This document shows positions 31,266 to 41,631 of a stretch of DNA of 64,000 nucleotides, one piece after another. The translations under genes were made by a program, and so were the position numbers. Under the pieces are notes generated by a model. It was not told the origin of the DNA and did no database searches. It worked only from the letters and a program-made list of their open reading frames with translations. Source of the stretch: Macrosoma leucophasiata (taxonomy: Eukaryota > Arthropoda > Insecta > Lepidoptera > Hedylidae); NCBI GenBank assembly GCA_036365455.1, contig JAWQUS010000010.1, forward strand, positions 21,748,501-21,812,500, read 5' to 3'. Each line of letters starts with the position of its first letter. The stretch's first letter is position 1.

Positions 31266-31644
31266 TCTTTAAATGAATATAGGTCGTTAATTTAGATATA
31301 ATTATTATTTTAGTTAATTATTTACCAACTTTCTTTGTATCTATCTTTTTTTTTGTTTCATTGTCTTTCATTGTATACATATTGTACCTATGTGTCCTGG
31401 CTCGGCGCTAAATGTTTTATTTTTCATTTTCATTTTTTTATTTTTAAATAACAATGCTGCAAATCTATTAATTATTTTTGAGCTAATATTCTTGCCGACT
31501 GTACAAAGTACCGTAACATTATCGCGGTATCAACTCGTGCTCTATAAATCTCAGGCCCTTTCTCCGGTCATTGTGTGTAAACCTGTATAAGGATAAACGG
31601 AACTGCCAAGGGCTCGTTGCTGTAATAAAAATGTTGAGATATAT
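31266..31644. other. No recognisable feature
   Basis: AT-rich; a 66-codon frame at 31390-31590 is hydrophobic but without context. Confidence 0.4.
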
Positions 31645-32062
31645 ATTTTTTTTATGTTATGGAAGTGGCAAACTAGCATGCAGTTTACATTGATGTTGTG
31701 ATGAGTACGAGTGAGATAAAGTGATGACTGCAGCCTATAGACACCCACGCAGAGACCGAGGTCAAAATGCAGATGCGTTACCACTCCTGACGCCTAAGGT
31801 GTTATGCCTCTGTGCCGGAAATAACAGGGCCGTACATTAGATTATTTAAAGAAATACTTAGTTTTCTACTTACATCTTTATCGGCATTCAATCATTTTCA
31901 TTGTTCTATCTCTAATATATTGAAACATTACTGTTTTATATCTGTTATATTGAAACTGACTGACAGGAACGCAATAGCGCTGATCACTACCATTTAACGG
32001 TAAGTAGATTAGGTAATGCCGATGCTTACGGCCGCGAGCTCCTGCTGAAGCTCTACCTCCGA
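31645..32062 (-). repeat. Element B, interrupted copy
   Basis: 31645-31842 carries the 3' portion (GTGGCAAACTAGCATGCAG to ACAGGGCCGTACATTA) and 31985-32062 the 5' portion (ACTACCATTTAACGG to AGCTCTACC). Between them are 140 bp of unrelated AT-rich sequence of unknown identity. Confidence 0.6.
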
Positions 32063-32170
32063 TAAAACATTATAAATATTCTCTTCTAAATGTGTAAAAG
32101 GAAGGGTGACTGACTGATTTACCAACACGTGCCCCAAATAAATCATTAATCGGATCGACTTGGTATTATT

Positions 32171-32473
32171 TCGTAACTTCACGTCTGTAATCCCTGAAGG
32201 GATAAGCAAACGTAAATGCATGCATTCAAGCATACCTCCACACACCCACGATGCGCCAGTTACGTTTTGGCGCATGTAACTGGTGGCGAGCCTATTGACA
32301 TCTCTGGGAATATTTCCAAACTACGAGGTACTGCGAACCTTCCACAAAATGGAAAAATCCCAATAGAACCAGAGATAAAGGACTTTATACTGTTATCTCT
32401 CATAGCCCCCGACTCGAGAATCGAACCCTGGACCCAAGCGTAGTGGCCTACTACCACTAGGCTACTGAGGCAA
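32171..32473 (-). mobile_element. tRNA-derived SINE (family A), full copy
   Basis: Minus strand TGCCTCAGTAGCCTAGTGG (A box), GGTTCGATTCTCGAGTCGGG (B box), and 3' TTACAGACGTGAAGTTACG. Adjacent on the right is a T run. Confidence 0.8.
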
Positions 32474-32551
32474 TTTTTTTCATTCGATCATAAGCATCCA
32501 CTAAGCAAGAAAAATAATTAACCAGCAAAAGCTATTAAAGATGTAACATGA

Positions 32552-32736
32552 TCTTAATATATAAGAATAACGTGTCACAGTGTTTGTCCGTGATGGACTC
32601 CTAAACTACTTAACCGATTTTAATCAAACTTGCATACCGTGTGCAGTTTGATCCTACTAGCGTACATCTCAATTTATAGTCGCAATATTATGTAAGTACC
32701 TAAATTGCACCCGTGCGAAGCCGGTACGGGCCGCTA
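32552..32736 (+). mobile_element. Short Helitron-like element
   Basis: Host A, then TCTTAATATATAAGAATAAC, ending GAAGCCGGTACGGGCCGCTAG before host T. Its 3' end faces that of the element at 32753. Confidence 0.6.
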
Positions 32737-32752
32737 GTAATAATATATAGGA

Positions 32753-32930
32753 CTAGCGGCCCGCCCCGGCTTCGCCCGTGCTGCTCCGCTCCTATTAGTC
32801 ATAGCCTACAGCCTTCCTCAATAAATGGGCTATCTAACACTGAAAGAACTTTTCAAATCGGACCAGTAGTTCCTGAGATTAGCGCGTTAACAAACAAACT
32901 CTTCAGCTTTTTATTAATACTTCATGTAGA
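32753..32930 (-). mobile_element. Helitron-like element, 3' end facing 32552
   Basis: Minus strand ends GCCGGGGCGGGCCGCTAG at 32753. The start is diverged and the right border (about 32930) is approximate. Confidence 0.5.
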
Positions 32931-33079
32931 AAACATGTAATTAAAGGATACGTTAAATGCATTCTAGTCTTGTCTATTACAAAAGAGAGAGTTTTCTTCT
33001 TCAGTAAAATAAAAAAGACTCGTGCAGAAAAAGAGTGGTTTATGAAAATATTGTTCCGTTCAGAATCGCAAGCAAATTG

Positions 33080-33683
33080 ATCATTCTTATTTAATTTTGC
33101 AGAAATGCAGCGAGTTTTTTAGCGAGTCTGCAGTGCAGCAGTCCGGAGCAAATATTTTATTTCCCTGTTTAATATTCACGAAGTTTTAAGACTCGTAGTT
33201 TCATGAGGATTACGTGAGGGTGTGAATACGAACTAGTTTATGAGAAATTTAAACGAAGTTTTACGAACGGAACGGCAAAGAAGTTTTCATGTATATTAAA
33301 GGTTTTTTATGCTAGATTATCAAACTTGTTATTTTGAGTTTCCTTTTTTTTTTATTTCATCAAAATATCAAACGACCATTTAACCACCCAAATCCAAAAA
33401 ACGAGAAATTTCAATCTAGATGCGTTGCCGCTCCGGAGGCTTAAGTTGTTATGCTTGTGCGTCAGAAATTACGTGGACTTAGGTTCTTTAAAACCTGACC
33501 ACGCAAATGCAACACGGTAGCGCTGAACTCTACCATTTGGCCACAAGTAGATACCGCGGTGATGCTACAGATAATATCTGTGGGTGGCCTACGCCCTCGA
33601 TCTGCAATCACTGAAGCCGTTCTGCTGCACTGCAGACTCGCTAAAAAACTCGCTGCATTTCTGCAAAATTAAATAAGAATGAT
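33080..33683. repeat. Perfect 62-bp inverted repeat enclosing element B
   Basis: Arms 33080-33141 and 33622-33683 are exact reverse complements by eye (left arm starts ATCATTCTTATTTAATTTTG and ends TGCAGTGCAGCAG). The 480-bp interior holds element B (33415-33612) and unassigned sequence. Could be a foldback transposon or a local inverted duplication. Confidence 0.7.
33415..33612 (-). repeat. Element B, diverged copy
   Basis: GATGCGTTGCCGCTCCGGAGG, CGTCAGAAATTACG, CTACCATTTGG and GGCCTACGCCCTCG in minus-strand order. It ends at the right inverted-repeat arm. Confidence 0.5.
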
Positions 33684-33969
33684 TAAATAAGTAAATAAGC
33701 AAACAGTTTACATTGATTGCATACCAAGAGAACACGGAATAACAACGGAAAAATTAGGTACGTTATGGAAAATTGAAATTCTACCAAGGAAAATAAAATT
33801 TAAAAACTAATGGGCGAGTGAAAGTTTTAATTACTTTATTTAACGACTCAATAACATTAATCATTTTAATACAACGAAGTTAATGGCGCGAATATTAAAG
33901 TCTAACTGTGGGTCGAACTTTATCGGTTTGTAGGTACGAGGTTATATGTATATCTTCTATACTCTATAG

Positions 33970-34285
33970 TCTATACAAATAAATAAAATTGAAATGTCTG
34001 TTTGTAATATAAAAATAAAAGCTTTTTACTAAATGCAAACATATTACATGATATGTAGTGTGTACACTACACAGTACATAATTATACCAAAATAACAGTT
34101 TTTTACCATTTTTGCCGGCTAATCACAGGAACGGCTGGACCGATTTTGATGTAGTATTGATTTAGTAACTTAGGCTACTCATATTTATGAATTACGACTG
34201 TTATACTAGCTGTGCCCACATCTTCCTAGCTAATGAAAAATAATTTTGTTAAATTCTACGCGGACGAAGTCGCGGGCACAGTTAG
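33970..34285 (+). mobile_element. Helitron-like element
   Basis: Starts TCTATACAAATAAATAAAAT and ends CGAAGTCGCGGGCACAGTTAG. The family also has copies at 39583 (-) and 40669 (+). Internal palindrome TAGTGTGTACACTA near 34057. Confidence 0.6.
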
Positions 34286-34474
34286 TAACGAATAAATTTG
34301 AAGCTATCAATGTTATATTTACTTGCGAAACCAGACAGTTATTCCTCTCGAATTATGGCCAACAAATCACTTTTAAATGTCACTCAGCGACCGACACCCA
34401 CTTACACTTTCAAAATGCATTCTCCACATCGCTGATATATCGAGGAATGAAAATCGAAATCGATTTAAAATTTT

Positions 34475-34734
34475 AGAGTTCCGTTCTTTTAAAGGAAAAA
34501 CGTTATCTTTATAACTCGTCCGTTTGACTATCTGTCACAGCCTATTTGCTTCAAAAATAACGGTGGGTCCATTCGTTTTGAAGCAAATTGAATTGAGTTG
34601 GAATTTGGTACACATATGTAAATCAGTGACTCAAAGATAATGAACGTATATGAACAATTTATAACATGAGGGTTGGGGGTAATTAGTAAATTAAAAAATG
34701 TTTTCACATATCCCATAAGTTCTTATTGTGGGGA
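34475..34734 (-). repeat. 3486-type repeat, partial copy
   Basis: TTAGAGTTCCGTTCTTTTAA, TCTGTCACAGCCTATTTGC and GAGTTGGAATTTGG in family order. It is interrupted at its inner side by the SINE at 34748. Confidence 0.6.
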
Positions 34735-34747
34735 TAACCAAAATTCC

Positions 34748-35111
34748 ATAAGCGCGCAAGGCCCCGCGGCTGATGTAGATCGTAAGCGATCTACTCGGTT
34801 AAGCGATACGGGCGCGGTCTGGTGTGTGATGGGTGACCGCTAGTGGCAAATTAAAATGCGCGTTTCCGTGCTTCGGAGGGCACGTTAAGCCGTCGGTCCC
34901 AGTTGCTATCGGTAGATAGCAGTCGTTAAACCTTGTCGGAGGCCTTATGGGCGGTTTGAAAATATCCGACAGCAGGTTGGCCACTAACCCGTATCTCCAC
35001 CAACCCGCATCGGAGCAACGTGGTGGAGTAAGCTCCAGACCTCCTCCCAAAAAGGGGAGAAACTCGTGTCCAGTAGTGAAACGTATAATAGGTTGCGATT
35101 GTTATTATTAT
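34748..35111 (+). mobile_element. 5S rRNA-derived SINE with 13-bp TSD
   Basis: The head contains GGTTAAGCGATACGGGCGCG and GATGGGTGACCGCTAGTGG, matching the internal promoter half of insect 5S rRNA (AAGC...GGGCGCGG...GATGGG.GACCGC). The tail is GTGGTGGAGTAAGCTCCAG, CCAGTAGTGAAACG and (TTA)n. A perfect 13-bp duplication TAACCAAAATTCC (34735-34747, 35112-35124) flanks it. The minus-strand frame of 83 codons here is incidental. Confidence 0.85.
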
Positions 35112-35230
35112 TAACCAAAATTCCTAGCCCCAATCATAGCCCAGAATTAAAAAAAAAGACTGTCAATGGTATTCATAGTTACATAGGAAACTTCTCAAAT
35201 GTACATGCGATTTTGACCTCTATTAGTTAT

Positions 35231-35460
35231 GTGGAGGAACGGTTGGAAGTGTTCCTCCGGCGAAAAGGGAGGATCCTCCAACCAAGCGAGGTGATAGCGC
35301 CTGGCGGGCCGCAGCCCAACGATTGACGTTGGGAAGTTGTATATATGCCAACTCTTAAGAAATCTTCGCATGTGCGATGTAATTCGAATGCACGCCATCT
35401 ATCGTACTAGACAAGTACTGTGAGGTTTCATCTGTGTTCCACTAGTTGGCGCCTTAATGT
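35231..35460. repeat. Dispersed repeat, related to 24382
   Basis: GTGGAGGAACGGTTGG, GCGCCTGGCGGGCCGC, ATCTTCGCATGTGCGATG, ACGCCATC and ACTAGTTGGCGCC. Shorter than the 24382 copy. Confidence 0.5.
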
Positions 35461-35484
35461 AGTGGACGCTACAGTTATAACGGA

Positions 35485-35583
35485 GAACATAACCATTTGG
35501 CGGCACATAGGTAGATCTGATGATATAATATACGACGGTGCCTATGCCCTCGAACTCTAACACTGGAACTGTACCACCAGTGA
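35485..35583 (-). repeat. Element B, 5' fragment
   Basis: Minus strand CACTGGTGGTACAGTTCCAG followed by GGGCATAGGCACCGTCG. Confidence 0.55.
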
Positions 35584-36067
35584 TGCCGAAATAAATTGAT
35601 ATATTGAAAGCGTGGGTTGAATTTAATCTAGATTTAAAAGATGCAGAGGAAGATGCAATTGGATCAGACGAAAGAATGTCGGAATGAGATAACAAGTCGC
35701 TTGTCTTAGATTCCGGTGATGTTAAGATAGATTGAACATGTGGTGAAGTGAGAAAACATGAATGGGCAACTGTTACGCAAACAAGTCTTTGTGTGGGTGT
35801 CATGGTACCGGTCTGTGGGTCAACATTGCATTTATATTTGATATGTATACCGTTTTATCAGCTGTGGAAATGTTGGAAGACTTTAGGTGCTCGAATAAAT
35901 GAGATGTTTTAAATTCAAATTGTTGATTATGAAATAAATATTGAATATTTCAAGCTAGCAAGCAGTATTTTGCCATCATTAAAAAAACCCAGAGAGAAAA
36001 ATTCAAGTAATAGTTTTGGATAGATTTTTTTTGTTTTGGAAGTGATGAAACCGACAATTTAAGCATT
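35584..36067. other. No recognised feature; Ser-rich minus-strand frame
   Basis: A 134-codon minus-strand frame (35399-35803) is serine-rich over 35600-35780 but overlaps two repeats at its C-terminal end. No domain recognised; probably fortuitous. Confidence 0.3.
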
Positions 36068-36598
36068 AAAAAACCGGTCAAGTCCGTTTCGGGCCACGCG
36101 CAGTGTAGGGTTCCGTAGTTTTTAGGTTTGATTAATGTAACGAAAAAAAATATAAATATTTTCTATGGAGTCGAGTATTACATTTGGCCGACTATTACTC
36201 GCAAACTTGTAAAGCCAACTTAGATGTGATAGTTTACCTTTTAATTTCGTTTTATGTAGCTACTATTGCCATAACGTTTGAATTTCTAAATTTAAACTAA
36301 ATCCAAAAATTATGTTATTATATTTTTGATGACCTATCCAGCGATATCCCACACTATGTATAAAACGAAAAAGATTACTGTATATACTGTAAAAATATAG
36401 GTACTGTAAATAATTTTATTTTTCATGTTTTTTTCTACCACTTTATCGGCGTGATTAAGGTGTATACTTGCGCCAAATTTCAAGTCTCCAGTACCAATAG
36501 TTTTTGCGCTAAACCGCGGACGGACAGACAGACAGACAGACAGACGGACATGGCCAAACTATAAATTTGGCTTGTTTACTACGGAACCCTAAAAACTA
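36068..36598 (+). repeat. AACCGG...GGAACCCTAAAAA repeat, second subfamily
   Basis: Same termini as the 3486 family (AAAAACCGGTCAAGTCCG; TACGGAACCCTAAAAACT) with a (GACA)n at 36522-36548, but the centre is different (CCAGCGATATCCCACACTA, TTGCGCCAAATTTCAAGTC). About 530 bp and apparently complete. Confidence 0.6.
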
Positions 36599-36809
36599 CT
36601 TTAATTTACCACCTCACTATTCTTTGACCATCTATACCTTGGAGCTGCGAGACTGCATTAGAGTCAAAAAGTTGAAAGACAAACAGACGGGCCACGTGAT
36701 GGAAAGTTTTCGCCGTTACTTTTTTTTTTCATCACTTGGAATTTGCAAAGCTCGGCTAGCCCTGCAGGACTCTTATGATGTCAGTTTTGAAGAACCCATA
36801 TAGTACTGC

Positions 36810-37440
36810 CGAGAGAAAAAAAAATCGACGTGTGGCACTCGGGGACTGCCGCGGTAAAGCTATTGCATAGCATTCTGTATCAACTTATGCAATTATAATT
36901 ATTTATTTATTTTATTTATGCAGTAATTCTTTTTTTCTTAGATATTAATTCAAGTTACACTTTTTGAGCGTGGTGACCGATAAGAAAACATTTTTTTTTT
37001 CTTTTATTAAATAAAAAAGTTAATATTGTTTGAAATATTTGTATTATTTTACAACACATATAAACAGCTGCTTATGTATTCGTCCGATATCGGAGCAGCT
37101 CCTCTCGATTCGTGCGAGCTTCGTAGAGTCGTACAATACGTCTAGTTGCACGCACACAAACACCGTGTCGAAGACTGCCGAAAAGAAACGACGTTAGACA
37201 ATGCACGGCCTTCAAGCCACACCTCCGTGCCCGTCGGAGTGGGGAGCGTGAGGTTTTTTCGTTACGTAATTTCTGGATTCGATCCCCGCGCTTAAGGCCC
37301 TCGATAGAAGCTATGCAATAGCTTAACACCTCAGAGGGAAGTTCGTACCACAATTTGCACGTTCTGGGCAGAAATGAACGCGAAATCCGCCCGTTGAGCA
37401 CTTCCACTAGACTGGGAAGTAAGTAGAACTTCTCTACTTC
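36810..37440 (-). pseudogene. LINE C-terminal fragment with 3' UTR
   Basis: Minus strand 37072-37407 encodes VEVLNGRISRSFLPRTCKLW followed by YELPSEVL, the usual end of CR1/Jockey-type LINE proteins (FLPRT..LWN.LP). The following 260 bp contains repeats of the CTATGCAATAGCTT motif also found in the coding part. No tail or TSD resolved. Confidence 0.55.
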
Positions 37441-37609
37441 TCTCTTCAGCGAGAAGTGCGTTGTTGAATACTACTTAAACTTACCATAGAAATATGCATA
37501 ATTATTTAGATTTCTGTGCTACTTACAAAGTAAGCAAAAAAAATATTTCCCAAAAAAATATAAATATGCATGCGGCCAAGTCTTGATAGGCAACCTAGTG
37601 GATATAAAT

Positions 37610-37694
37610 TCTCTAGATTATAAATATGCGTAAAAAATTAGGTTTGCAGCATATCTGGATAAACGAAATGATTCTGCAGTGGGATGCTAACCAA
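37610..37694. repeat. One end of the 8249-type MITE
   Basis: TTAGGTTTGCAGCATATCTGG to TTCTGCAGTGGGATGCTAACC matches the right TIR of 8249-8426, with part of the centre. The other TIR is absent. Confidence 0.6.
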
Positions 37695-37699
37695 CACCA

Positions 37700-37905
37700 A
37701 CAAGCCAGTACACCAGTATAACCTAAATTTGTTACAGAATTACATATAATAGTATGTTCTTAGGTTTTCGCGAGCTGCACTCACTGAAATAAAACGATGC
37801 TGAAAAGCGACCGAAACGTCGGGTTCGATTTTAAATAATCATTGTAGTTTAATATACGCGAGATAAATCCGAAAACTAGTTTTATTATACAGAATTACAG
37901 TTTCC
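37700..37905. repeat. Probable LINE 3'-end repeat
   Basis: Contains GCGACCGAAACGTCGGG and TACGCGAGATAAATCCG, a motif pair I associate with lepidopteran LINE ends, but only by memory. A CCGGCGTTTCGG motif recurs at 59972. Confidence 0.3.
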
Positions 37906-38800
37906 TGTAACATGTTAATAAAAGCGTTCCTGAATATCACCTGTTGGCTTCACACGCCGCAGCAGCTTGCGACATGCACACAATAATTACATTTTATTCA
38001 TTCGAAATAGGTCAATGATACCTTAAAAAAGCAACTTTTAAATTGCTGATTATGTTTTTGCAGCTTTTAAATACCCTCGAGGTTTTTAACGTTATCTCCG
38101 AACACAGGAAATGTAGGTGTTTTTAAATAAATGTTGTATTTATCTTTTAGTACAATAAGGAAACTTCGTTTTACGACCTGAAGTAGTTTTCGCATGAGTC
38201 GTCCATTTCATCTGCCAAGATACACCAATGTAGTCAATTAATCTGAATAAAAAAGCTTTAACAATTAGCGAGTGTTTCAATCTGCTATTATTTACACAGT
38301 AAATGTTCTTTAATTTAAATTATCTTTAATTTGATTGATGGTATTATAATAGACTTTCTCAAGTGATTTAGGAATGTTTCCATTTTTGGATGAGGTATGC
38401 CTTAGCCTGTATCTATGGCCCATTGCTTGATAATGTGCCCGCTGACGTCAATAGACGCAAAGATATCGCCAATGATTTACTAAGTAAGTATGAGTGGTTC
38501 GTTCGATTGCAAAGAACCGTCTCAATACTGATTGACACAAAGATCTTGTTCGTACGACCCGTTCAATTGATTGATTGGTTCATTGATTCAAGAATTGGAA
38601 AAAATCGTTCACCAAATCTGGTTCTATGAAATAGACCCGTTTCTGGTAATAGCTCAGCAGTTCAATTGAATCAGCGAGCCAGGTCGTGAGTGTTTGCGTA
38701 TATGCATGGTAGCTGGGCTGCCATACTCAAGAAAAATAAATGGCTCTATTCTAATTCACCGATACATAGATTTGAAGACAGTCATATAGTTTCGGATGGG
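37906..38800. other. No recognisable feature
   Basis: AT-rich. A 79-codon plus-strand frame at 38390-38629 has no motif or splice context. Confidence 0.4.
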
Positions 38801-38832
38801 TATAGTGATTCACAGACGGCACTACGACTTTA
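38801..38832 (+). repeat. One-ended copy of the 39296 MITE
   Basis: GATTCACAGACGGCACTACGACTTTAC matches the TIR of 39296-39420 with one change. Confidence 0.5.
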
Positions 38833-39294
38833 CATTGACTGAGAGAATTTTCAACGTTTGTTTTGTTCCATAAACATGTTTAACACTTATTTAACTTTAC
38901 TCTACTTATTCCCTCAGTAAAGATCACGATAGTGCTCAAAACCTCTCGTTACTGCATTGCAGCTCCACAAAACCAGTTCCATATACATCCTGTCTAAATA
39001 AGCTTCATTTAAATCATATCAACCTTCAAACCACCTACGTACATATCCTCAGACGATCGTCTGTTGAATGCGATTTATTACTTCATCGCGGTGCATTATG
39101 CAAAAGTTTCCGGCTTTCAAATTTAGAACGTAACCCTGTGACACGTAGTTAACGTACATAATTAAAAAATAATAAATCAATAATGCACAGATAATGTAAA
39201 TTGCAAGCTAAAAATTACGTTTCAATAATGAGTAGATAATGTAAATTATCACGCTTGACATACACAAAACAGATAAAGCCTCATGGTGAGATTC
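38833..39294. other. No recognisable feature
   Basis: AT-rich; nothing supported. Confidence 0.4.
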
Positions 39295-39295
39295 A

Positions 39296-39420
39296 CAGAC
39301 CGCACTACGACTTTACTTTGAGCAAAGTATGCTTAGAACTGTCAGAAATGTATGGGTTTTGACAGTTCGAAGCGTACTTTGCTCGAAAGTAAAGTCGTAG
39401 TGCGGTCTGTGAATCTCGCC
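39296..39420. mobile_element. Short foldback MITE
   Basis: Inverted repeats of about 60 bp (GTGAGATTCACAGACCGCAC through AAAGTATGC...) make nearly the whole element a hairpin, with TGTATGGGTTTTG at the apex. A TSD is unclear (CTCAT/CTCAG flanks). Confidence 0.7.
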
Positions 39421-39582
39421 CTCAGTGTGAAATAGTTCGATTCTCGGTATTTGTAACTGTGTTTAGTATAGGTATACTTATTTGCATGTTTACGGAACGT
39501 TGAAAATAACGAAAAGAAAATATATAACGGTTAAAATGTAAGGTTGGATATTACTAATACTTATATTCAAATAATAATTATA

Positions 39583-39853
39583 CTAGCTGTGCCCGCGACT
39601 TCGTAAGCGTAAGAATTTATGATTATTCAGTATATACCCGGATGAAGTCGTGAGCGCAGATAGCTTAAAAGTAGCCTAAGTTACTCGTTATTAGATAAGC
39701 TATCTGCCAGTGAAAGTCCCGTCGAAATGCGTGCAGCCGTTCCCGAGAGATAGACAAAAATTGTAATTTTGGTATATGTACCGTGTATACATACATATGC
39801 ATTTAGTAAAAAGCGGTTATTTTTATATTACAAGCATTCACTCCGATTTTATT
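39583..39853 (-). mobile_element. Helitron-like element
   Basis: On the minus strand it starts near TATACAAATAAATAAAATCG and ends CGAAGTCGCGGGCACAGCTAG at 39583. An internal second terminus-like GAAGTCGTGAGCGCAG is at 39640. Confidence 0.6.
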
Positions 39854-40050
39854 TATTTGTATATATTGCGAATGGATAGCGACAAAAAACGTAACAGCAT
39901 CAAGGCGTTATCCATCGCTACATAAAAGTAAATCTAAATAAATAATATTTCATTCTTCTTTATAAAGAGAGTATTATGATTGTCATCAACTATCATCTGC
40001 TGGTTAATACGAAACAATGTTATTGTTATAACAAAAATACCAATATGTTA

Positions 40051-40287
40051 TAGGTCGCGCCAGGTAAAAAGAACGCTGGCGGTCAAGCTGCGCAGTAGAC
40101 GATTTATCGATCTATTTGGTGGTACGAGGTGCGGCGTTTTCAATCTGCCTACCAATACACGAAACCGCAAGCGAAAGCTAGATCAAAAATAAACCAATAG
40201 GGCTAGTACTTTCGTGCGCGAGTGTACCGATGCGCGAACACATCCCTTCTACTTTCTTCCAGCGTTCTTTTTACGTGGCGCGACCTA
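40051..40287. mobile_element. TA-flanked MITE, 30-bp TIRs
   Basis: TIRs TAGGTCGCGCCAGGTAAAAA and complement TTTTTACGTGGCGCGACCTA (29/30 matches over 30 bp), flanked by TA (40049-40050, 40288-40289). 237 bp, no transposase. Confidence 0.8.
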
Positions 40288-40289
40288 TA

Positions 40290-40668
40290 TATCTGATGTC
40301 GCACACAATCGGTGAAAAATATGTGATCATAATATACTGCCCAATAAAAAACAACTTCCATGGAAGCCATATTCTTTATATTTTTAATTATATTCCATAA
40401 AAATTTACTGGGTGGGCAGAATCATAACCATCGGCTTCGCCTCGATGTATTTTGTCTACCAATTATATCAGATTTGCCCACGACACTCATAAATTATGGA
40501 ACTGCTGTACATGCAACTTACTTCACCCCATTTTGGGATAAATTACACCATTTTGTTACGGATAACAATTGCAATTTATTGATAACACTGGCGTAAACAT
40601 GGATGTATTTATTTCTCGGTTCATCGTAGAAACGAGAACAGATTTAAAAGATGGAAATAAGTTTAAAA
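40290..40668. other. No firm feature; hydrophobic N-terminal frame
   Basis: A 78-codon plus-strand frame (40360-40596) starts MEAIFFIFLIIFHK, like a signal peptide, in a fair start context (ACTTCCATGG). A GGC/GTAAAC donor-like site lies at its end. No downstream exon was found, so I do not call a gene. Confidence 0.25.
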
Positions 40669-40944
40669 TCTATACATACAAATAAATAAAATTGGAATGT
40701 CTGTTTGTAATATATACCAAAACAACATTTTTTACAATTTTTGTCTGTCTGTCTGTCTGTCTGTTTGGTGGGGCTAATCTTGGGAACGGCGGGACCGATT
40801 TTGACGAGACTTTTACTGGCAGATAGCTTATGGAATAAGGAGTAACTTAGGTTACATTTATACAAGCTGCGCGCACGACTTCGTCCGGGTAGATACTGAA
40901 CAATCATAAATTGCTCACGCGGGCGAAGTCGCGGGCACAGCTAA
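40669..40944 (+). mobile_element. Helitron-like element
   Basis: TCTATACATACAAATAAATA start, (TGTC)n at 40743-40764, GACTTTTACTGGCAGATAGC, and a CGAAGTCGCGGGCACAGCTAA end. Same family as 33970 and 39583. Confidence 0.6.
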
Positions 40945-41540
40945 CTAAGTTTATAAAAGTACGTTACTTTTCCATCCTTTTTTTCTATTCCGTGGGTTTG
41001 ACCGTCGCTCGTTGTTTGATTGACTTAGGTTCGTTTGAAGCACAGAATCTATTAGAAAAAAAATGAGATTATAAAAAAAAAATTGCTAAGTTTCTTCTGT
41101 ACTATCTAACAATTAAAAAGTAACTTTCGCATCAGTATAAAATTAAAAAATGTACTAAATGTCTGACTCCATTATAGATATCTCATCCTTTGATGAATCC
41201 GTGTTAGCAGATCGATAATGCATTTCTCTACAATATAAACTTACAGCGCATTAGCCTCAAAGAATGAATTCAATTAAGACAACCGCGTCCGGGTCTATTA
41301 CAGATGCTCCTATTTGCGTAGCTATTGCATTTACAACGAACTAATTATAATAATACAGTAATAGAGCGTTCACTTTCTTTAGAAATTATTTGCTCGTAGA
41401 GTAAGGTGTTGTAGTGCGATAAATTGTTATTACGAGAGAAATTCGTTTAAACAGTAGAAAATATTGGATACATATTAATTGGTCGGTAAATATATTTATA
41501 CTTATTATTGTAAAGATGTGTAGGGATAACTGGTACTTTA
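40945..41540. other. No recognisable feature
   Basis: AT-rich; nothing supported. Confidence 0.45.
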
Positions 41541-41592
41541 CACTCTCTGCCTACCCCGTTTGGGACCTGGGGTGAAGATACATACATACATA
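41541..41592 (+). repeat. RTE-1 LINE, extreme 3' end
   Basis: ACTTTACACTCTCTGCCTACC, CCGTTTGGGACC and GTGAAGATACATACATACAT: only the last ~50 bp of RTE-1. Confidence 0.7.
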
Positions 41593-41631
41593 TTTTGTAA
41601 AGGTGCGTTCTTAATTAACATAATTGCAAAT

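Noticed and set aside
34799..35050. 83-codon minus-strand frame (and the matching 99-codon plus-strand frame at 55491)
   Set aside because: Both lie within 5S-derived SINEs, which are noncoding.
40360..40596. First exon of a secreted or receptor gene
   Set aside because: A signal-peptide-like start and possible donor exist, but no second exon or homology was seen.
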